Assembly (NCBI GenBank): GCA_030562195.1
Contig: CM060202.1
Location: forward strand, 10,602,001-10,666,000
Direction: 5' to 3'
DNA: 64,000 nucleotides
Source of the DNA: Nipponacmea schrenckii
Lineage: Eukaryota > Mollusca > Gastropoda > Lottiidae
Shown in pieces: positions 59,770-64,000 of the stretch (position 1 is the stretch's first letter; every line of letters begins with the position of its first letter). The notes under the pieces are model-generated. The model had not been told where the DNA came from, did not search any database, and worked only from the letters and a program-made list of their open reading frames with translations. The position numbers and the translations under genes are program-made.

Positions 59770-60740
59770 AGATCCAGCAGTCTTTGGTAGCCCGATCTGC
59801 GATCTTCTTCATCCAAACTTTACCAATTAAATTGCCTGGGTGAATACCATCCTTGTAAGTTAATAGCTGTAATACCGGCGAGTTGTTGGTTGAGCAGATT
59901 CTGCACTGGTACTTCTTTTTCTGCACGCTTTAGACACCCTGTAAAGATCCATGTAGAAATAATGAGAATGACTTCCAATGTAATTATTTATAGATCTGAG
60001 GAATGTGTCCAGTTGAGAAATTTGAGCTACCAGTTGGCGGTCTTGGTCTTCGAAAACTGATGGATCTTTATGGTATCTCTTTTGGTTCCACAGAAATATG
60101 GAGAAGTAAGGGTACTTGAACAATCTGCTGATATTTGTCAGCTATATCCCTGACTAATGAATTGTCACAAGATACAAGACTGATAAAGCCAGATTTGTCC
60201 TTGGATGTCAAGTCACAGGTTCCAAGCCAAGCATACACAGGGGGGCCTGGAACCCAATCTCCTCTGCAAGATTATCTCAGATAGTCAAGGGCATGGGAGT
60301 CCTTCCTCCTTTAGAATTAATGACAATTTGTCTTTCAACATCATTACTGTCATTAGGCCTAGCAGTAGCAGATCTGGGCCTAGATCTACTAAACTCTAAA
60401 TGATTCCCCTTGCTATCTGTGAAAAGTAATGGTGTGTAAACCTTATCTTCCTTCGGAATGCAGCTTTCCTTGGTCATAAATTTTTGAAGTTTCCTTTCCA
60501 TTTTTGAATAGCAATCCTCACCTGTATAAGAGATGCGAGCTCTAAGACACTATCATGCTGACTGCCTGTAAGCCTACGTAGGTATGGTGTAAAAACGATA
60601 TCGCAGACGTTGAGTAAGGATCCACCTGCTTTGGCTTCTTCTGTGTATTAATTTTTCGTTCTTCTTGGCCTTTTTGCCGGAGACTGAGTAATACGCTGTC
60701 GCGTGCCGTTTTATAGATTGCTGCACGGAGAAATCGTGTT
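59770..60740 (-). pseudogene. SGNH-hydrolase-like ORF, frameshifted
   Basis: On the minus strand, fragments in different frames line up as an SGNH/GDSL-type protein: LLFTDSKGNHLEF (block I, GDS-like, here TDS; near 60397-60420), then YAWLGTCDLTSKDK (block III-like), then FEDQDRQLVAQISQLDTFL, and finally YKDGIHPGNLIG (block V, D-x-x-H; near 59834-59854). Frame changes and stops near 60280, 60065 and 59930 break it. A further upstream open piece (near 60545-60640) ends at a donor-like CAG|gtgagg. Related genes are often seen near mobile elements in invertebrates; its role here is unknown. Confidence 0.45.
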
Positions 60741-62967
60741 ACTTCCGTCACGTGGTCAAAGAGGTGACGTAATAACCATCACTATGGAAGACTCTGGAAG
60801 TAAAAATTTCTCTCATTGTCATATTCGTAACTGAGGAAGAAATCCTTACTGTTCATTTCTTGTTTTGGAGAAATATTCATATTACATTGGTCCATATTTA
60901 CTTATTGAGTTATATGTGGACTCAAAAGTCACTTTTATAGATAGGCCCCTTGCCTAGGCCAAACATTTTATAGTTCCCATCGTAGGGGCCTAGCACCTGA
61001 TTCCACATGATTCCAAAACTTGCAGGAAGTGATGTTTCGAAAGTTTACACGGTTCAGGTTAATAACTGAATATAGCTTGACTGTAATTTGCGTTCGTTTA
61101 CAGGAGTAACTCATTGGCAAGGATGTAGACCTAATCTGTCCACTCAAGGCTTAGGTGTAACAAAATTTTATGACCTCTTTGGACTGCCGTAAACACATGC
61201 CATTTATGGTAAATATTGTGGTAAATACTAAAACATTTTTTTTTTAAATTTACAATGACATATGAATGTTTTATTCGGTAAATTATCACCGTTTACATAA
61301 AAATATGTCATTAAAATATTTTTGATGAATAATTTCGAAACTTTATAAACAAAACTTGTGAGACTTGCACCATCACGTGGTCTGTATGTTTACATTGACG
61401 GTTTCCTGTTTGAAGGTAAATTTCTTTTATTTTCGAGATATTTATTTCCTTTTTATGCTGATTGTATTATTCCATGTACATCAAAGTTAAAGGGTTGCAT
61501 AATGTAACCTCATGTCAGTTTCCCGATCTTTCACATTTCATCAATGTTGACATTTTTCTTGAGAAATACCGATTGACTCCCTATGAACGAAGACCTACGC
61601 ACATCAAAGACTTCTGTGTGGTTTTGATGTTTTCAAATAAAGTTTTCGTTTCAGTCAGTTTTTAAATGCATCAATTAATCAATTATTTTCAACGCTTATT
61701 TTCCAGCGTAAAAATATGAACTGTTTGGGTTGTATTGCCATGCACAAGGATATGTTATGCATCGAGCACGAAGCTTCGTGTCAACAAATATGAACCGTGA
61801 TGTGAAAATTGGTATTAGTGACCGATAATCGTTGAATCCGTGTAAGGCGATTTGGTACTACCGAAGAGAAGAGATTCCCAGCTTCAATCTTGTGTGTATG
61901 GATGTATGTGTTCTGGAAATCAGTGGAATTAGTGTACATTTTAGTCATTTTTGACAGACAGAAGAGCCGCCATATTGTCCGCCATTTTCTTTACCATGTG
62001 TTGCACTTGCCATAAAATCAAGGAAGTGTGGCTTATAGGTGTCTATATTGGAAAACTAAGGTTGGAGTGATGTGCCTATAACGTGTGAGCTACCTTCTGT
62101 GTATCTTTTAAGAATTATGTATGTGTATTTGTGGAGAATTATTGTTGTTAGAGATTTGTTATTTTGTCTTATTTTCAGACTAAAAAGCTGGGGTCATTCA
62201 GTGCATTTGATGATTTAAAGGGAAACGTTCACAAAATTTGGTTTTTGGTGTTTATGTGCATATTTTGAGCTTTTGTATCCAAGGTGGCCACTTGTTGCAA
62301 CTGAAATAGCTTTTGCAATATTTTTGGACTCAGCTCATTTATTGCAAGGTTCCGAAGCACCTTAACGTGTACAGCCTGTAGCACACGGGGCCTCGGTTTA
62401 TTGTCCCATCCGAACGACTAGACGCTTTTTCCATGTCAGTCCCTCCGACCTGCATCACTGACAAGGGGAAACCGGGCTGAAAAATCCGAAAGTTCATCTC
62501 GACCTTTGCCGGGTTTGAACCCTGGTTAGCGAGCAAGCGTCTAACCCACTGAGCCTCCGCGGCTCCCGTATTTTTTATGTTAAAATGAGTAAAATGACTG
62601 AAAGTTTGTTTTCATGTGTAATACAAGTACACCAGGGACATGAATAAAAGCGTTACTTTGTAAAGGCCTTGCCTGAGGATACAGTTGGCGAAATCTTGTT
62701 GGTTCTAACAGAAAGTGAAATGACTCTGCTCCTGTAAAAGTGCTGTTTAATGTTTAATCTGTATACAATATAATAACATCTATATAAATTAATTTTGTTA
62801 TCAGACTTTGGAATTGTTAAATTTTTTGACTGGAAATGGTTTTTTTTTTGTCCCTACATGTAGCAAAATGTAAATTTATTTTTATTTTTATTTCGACCAC
62901 CTACACTTAATTTTAAGGAAAAATTTTCGTAATCCAACTAATATAAAATAAAAGGCCTAAGCTGATA

Positions 62968-63110
62968 GCCTACTTAGCTTAGGCTCTATAAATTTGTATC
63001 TATAAAATAAGTATCTTCTCTGTAAATAGTTGGTCGGTAAAATAGTTTCACATATCAAATTGTCTGTGTTTTTTCTCGGTTGTTCAAATTGTGTAATAAA
63101 GTGCTACTCT
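62968..63110. repeat. Copy 2 of the dispersed leader repeat
   Basis: Matches 57601-57970 in two blocks and lies directly upstream of the zinc-finger ORF at 63175. Confidence 0.75.
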
Positions 63111-63174
63111 CACTCGATTCAATTCATTTGAAAGAAAGTAACCTTAAATTAACGGTTACTCTTAATCATTCAAA

Positions 63175-63801
63175 ATGCCCCCTAAGGAGCGCACAAACCG
63201 ATACAAAATCCGTTGCCTTGAATGTAATGTTGAAATGAATTTATTAAACACAATTTAAAAATTCCATCAGGATTTACTTAAACAGCGCAAAAGTGTTCGG
63301 TATAGTGTAATCGGTGCACCGAAAAACCCTTTTGATGCTGCCGCGGCTGGTAAATCTTCAAAGATACCCATTTCGGAATCGGATTCCTCAAAACATGGAG
63401 ATGGCGAACCAGAGATAAAAAATCAAGCCGTGATCGAGGCTGGGGATCAATCCAATACTGGCGATGCAGTATTATTAATGGGGACTGAAATGCCTTTAAT
63501 AATGCAAAAACAATACCAGATGATATGAAAAGTGATTTTTCAGTCTGTCATCCCAGTACCTCGGGAGTTAAACGCCATGTTCATGAGTCGCCAAGCCTTT
63601 TCAAACGTTTTCCAACAGAAGCGACAAAAGATTGAGCATTTCAAAGACACAGTTATTGCCATGGGATCTCCTTTGCGAAATGAGGAAACTATAGGTAGTG
63701 CCTCAGTTTCAGATAGCAACCGTGATAGTAGTAAAGAGACGACCCTGGATAAATTGGGGGACTCTTGGTCCATTTGCAAGGCTAGAAAAGTTAAAATATA
63801 A
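63175..63801 (+). pseudogene. Broken zinc-finger ORF, probably transposon-derived
   Basis: Starts MPPKERTNRYKIRCLECNVE, a C-x-x-C half of a zinc finger, with a later KFHQDLLKQ carrying a candidate His. A TAA interrupts the finger and a TGA occurs near 63528; otherwise the same frame stays open to 63801 with a polar, low-complexity linker (GAPKNPFDAAA and later SDSNRDSSKETTLDKLG). This looks like the N-terminal DNA-binding part of a hAT-type or similar transposon protein, with the catalytic part missing. It follows copy 2 of a leader repeat that is also at 57601. Confidence 0.45.
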
Positions 63802-63885
63802 CGACTACTATCACTAAATTCATAGTGGTGCGTGCGCATTTACCGTGAAACAACGATGTATAAAAACTTTAAAACACGATGCTTA

Positions 63886-64000
63886 AAGCTGGGTTTATAC
63901 TTTTTACGCCATCAAACGCCGTTTAACGCCGTAAAACGTTGCGCCGGTTAGCGGCGTAAAACGCCAGATCTGACCGCGCTGGTCTTAAGTGTAAACACAC
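63886..64000. mobile_element. Left end of a further element (runs off the window)
   Basis: AAGCTGGGTTTATACTTTTT followed by repeated ACGCCGT / AACGCC words and GC-rich sequence, unlike the flanks and typical of the terminal region of a DNA transposon. The other end is outside the window. Confidence 0.35.

Larger units (their letters stand above)
58736..62361 (-). mobile_element. 3.6-kb TTAA-flanked DNA transposon nested in the SINE
   Basis: Terminal inverted repeats are a perfect 20-mer, GGTGCTTCGGAACCTTGCAA, flanked by TTAA at 58732-58735 and 62362-62365. Removing it with one TTAA restores a continuous SINE. Its minus strand carries remnants of an SGNH-like protein and of a Mutator/Kolobok-like transposase. 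A TTAA target is used by piggyBac and Kolobok; GG termini and the transposase fragment argue for a Kolobok-like element, but this is inference. Confidence 0.85.
58577..62567 (-). repeat. tRNA-derived SINE split by a later insertion
   Basis: The antisense SINE occupies 58577-58731 and 62366-62567, interrupted by the element at 58736-62361. Its head (antisense) reads GAGCCTCCGCGGCTCCC, with the B-box complement GGGTTTGAACCC. The host has a near-perfect target duplication GTATTTTTTATGTTA on both sides (about 58563 and 62568), showing that the two halves are one insertion. Confidence 0.9.

Noticed and set aside
14226..62567. tRNA genes at the SINE heads (14226, 19673, 29418, 62366)
   Set aside because: Only A- and B-box-like elements are kept; no complete cloverleaf, and the bodies and tails are SINE.

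Overview
The window is AT-rich animal nuclear DNA with spliced genes, GT-AG introns, AATAAA signals, tRNA-derived SINEs and many small inverted-repeat DNA transposons. Gene content (an animal-type lipoxygenase, nicastrin, a NIDO-AMOP-VWD-Sushi membrane protein) and the repeat style suggest a marine invertebrate, most likely a mollusc; that assignment is inference, not proof. All three well-supported genes lie on the + strand.

Layout. 1-17402: no gene recognised; it holds two TTAA-flanked elements (1187-1878, 7003-8325), a hAT-like MITE, SINE pieces and several foldbacks. 17403-27038: a 14-exon lipoxygenase catalytic domain with all five iron ligands, a glycine at the stereocontrol (Coffa) position, and no detectable PLAT domain. 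27039-30260: its 3' region plus a SINE. 30261-38959: a complete nicastrin gene with two alternative terminal exons, each encoding a transmembrane anchor and tail. 40116-40914: a giant imperfect palindrome built from an 8-bp satellite. 41.0-43.4 kb: repeat debris, including a 115-bp duplication and a dead Tc1-type transposase. 45042-45587: an orphan immunoglobulin-domain gene end. 46656-56422: an 18-exon, 1090-residue type I membrane protein related to SUSD2/mucin-4-like proteins; its last intron carries a 33-bp minisatellite. 57.3-64 kb: nested mobile elements. A SINE is split by a 3.6-kb TTAA-flanked element that carries remnants of an SGNH-hydrolase-like protein and a Mutator/Kolobok-like transposase, followed by a broken zinc-finger ORF.

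The genes have no obvious joint pathway: an oxylipin enzyme, a gamma-secretase subunit and a cell-surface adhesion-type protein. The items most worth following are the duplicated last exon of nicastrin, the hierarchical satellite palindrome, the SGNH-carrying TTAA element, and the predicted R-type lipoxygenase. Exon joins were worked out by hand from reading frame and splice-site consensus; no transcript data or database search was available.
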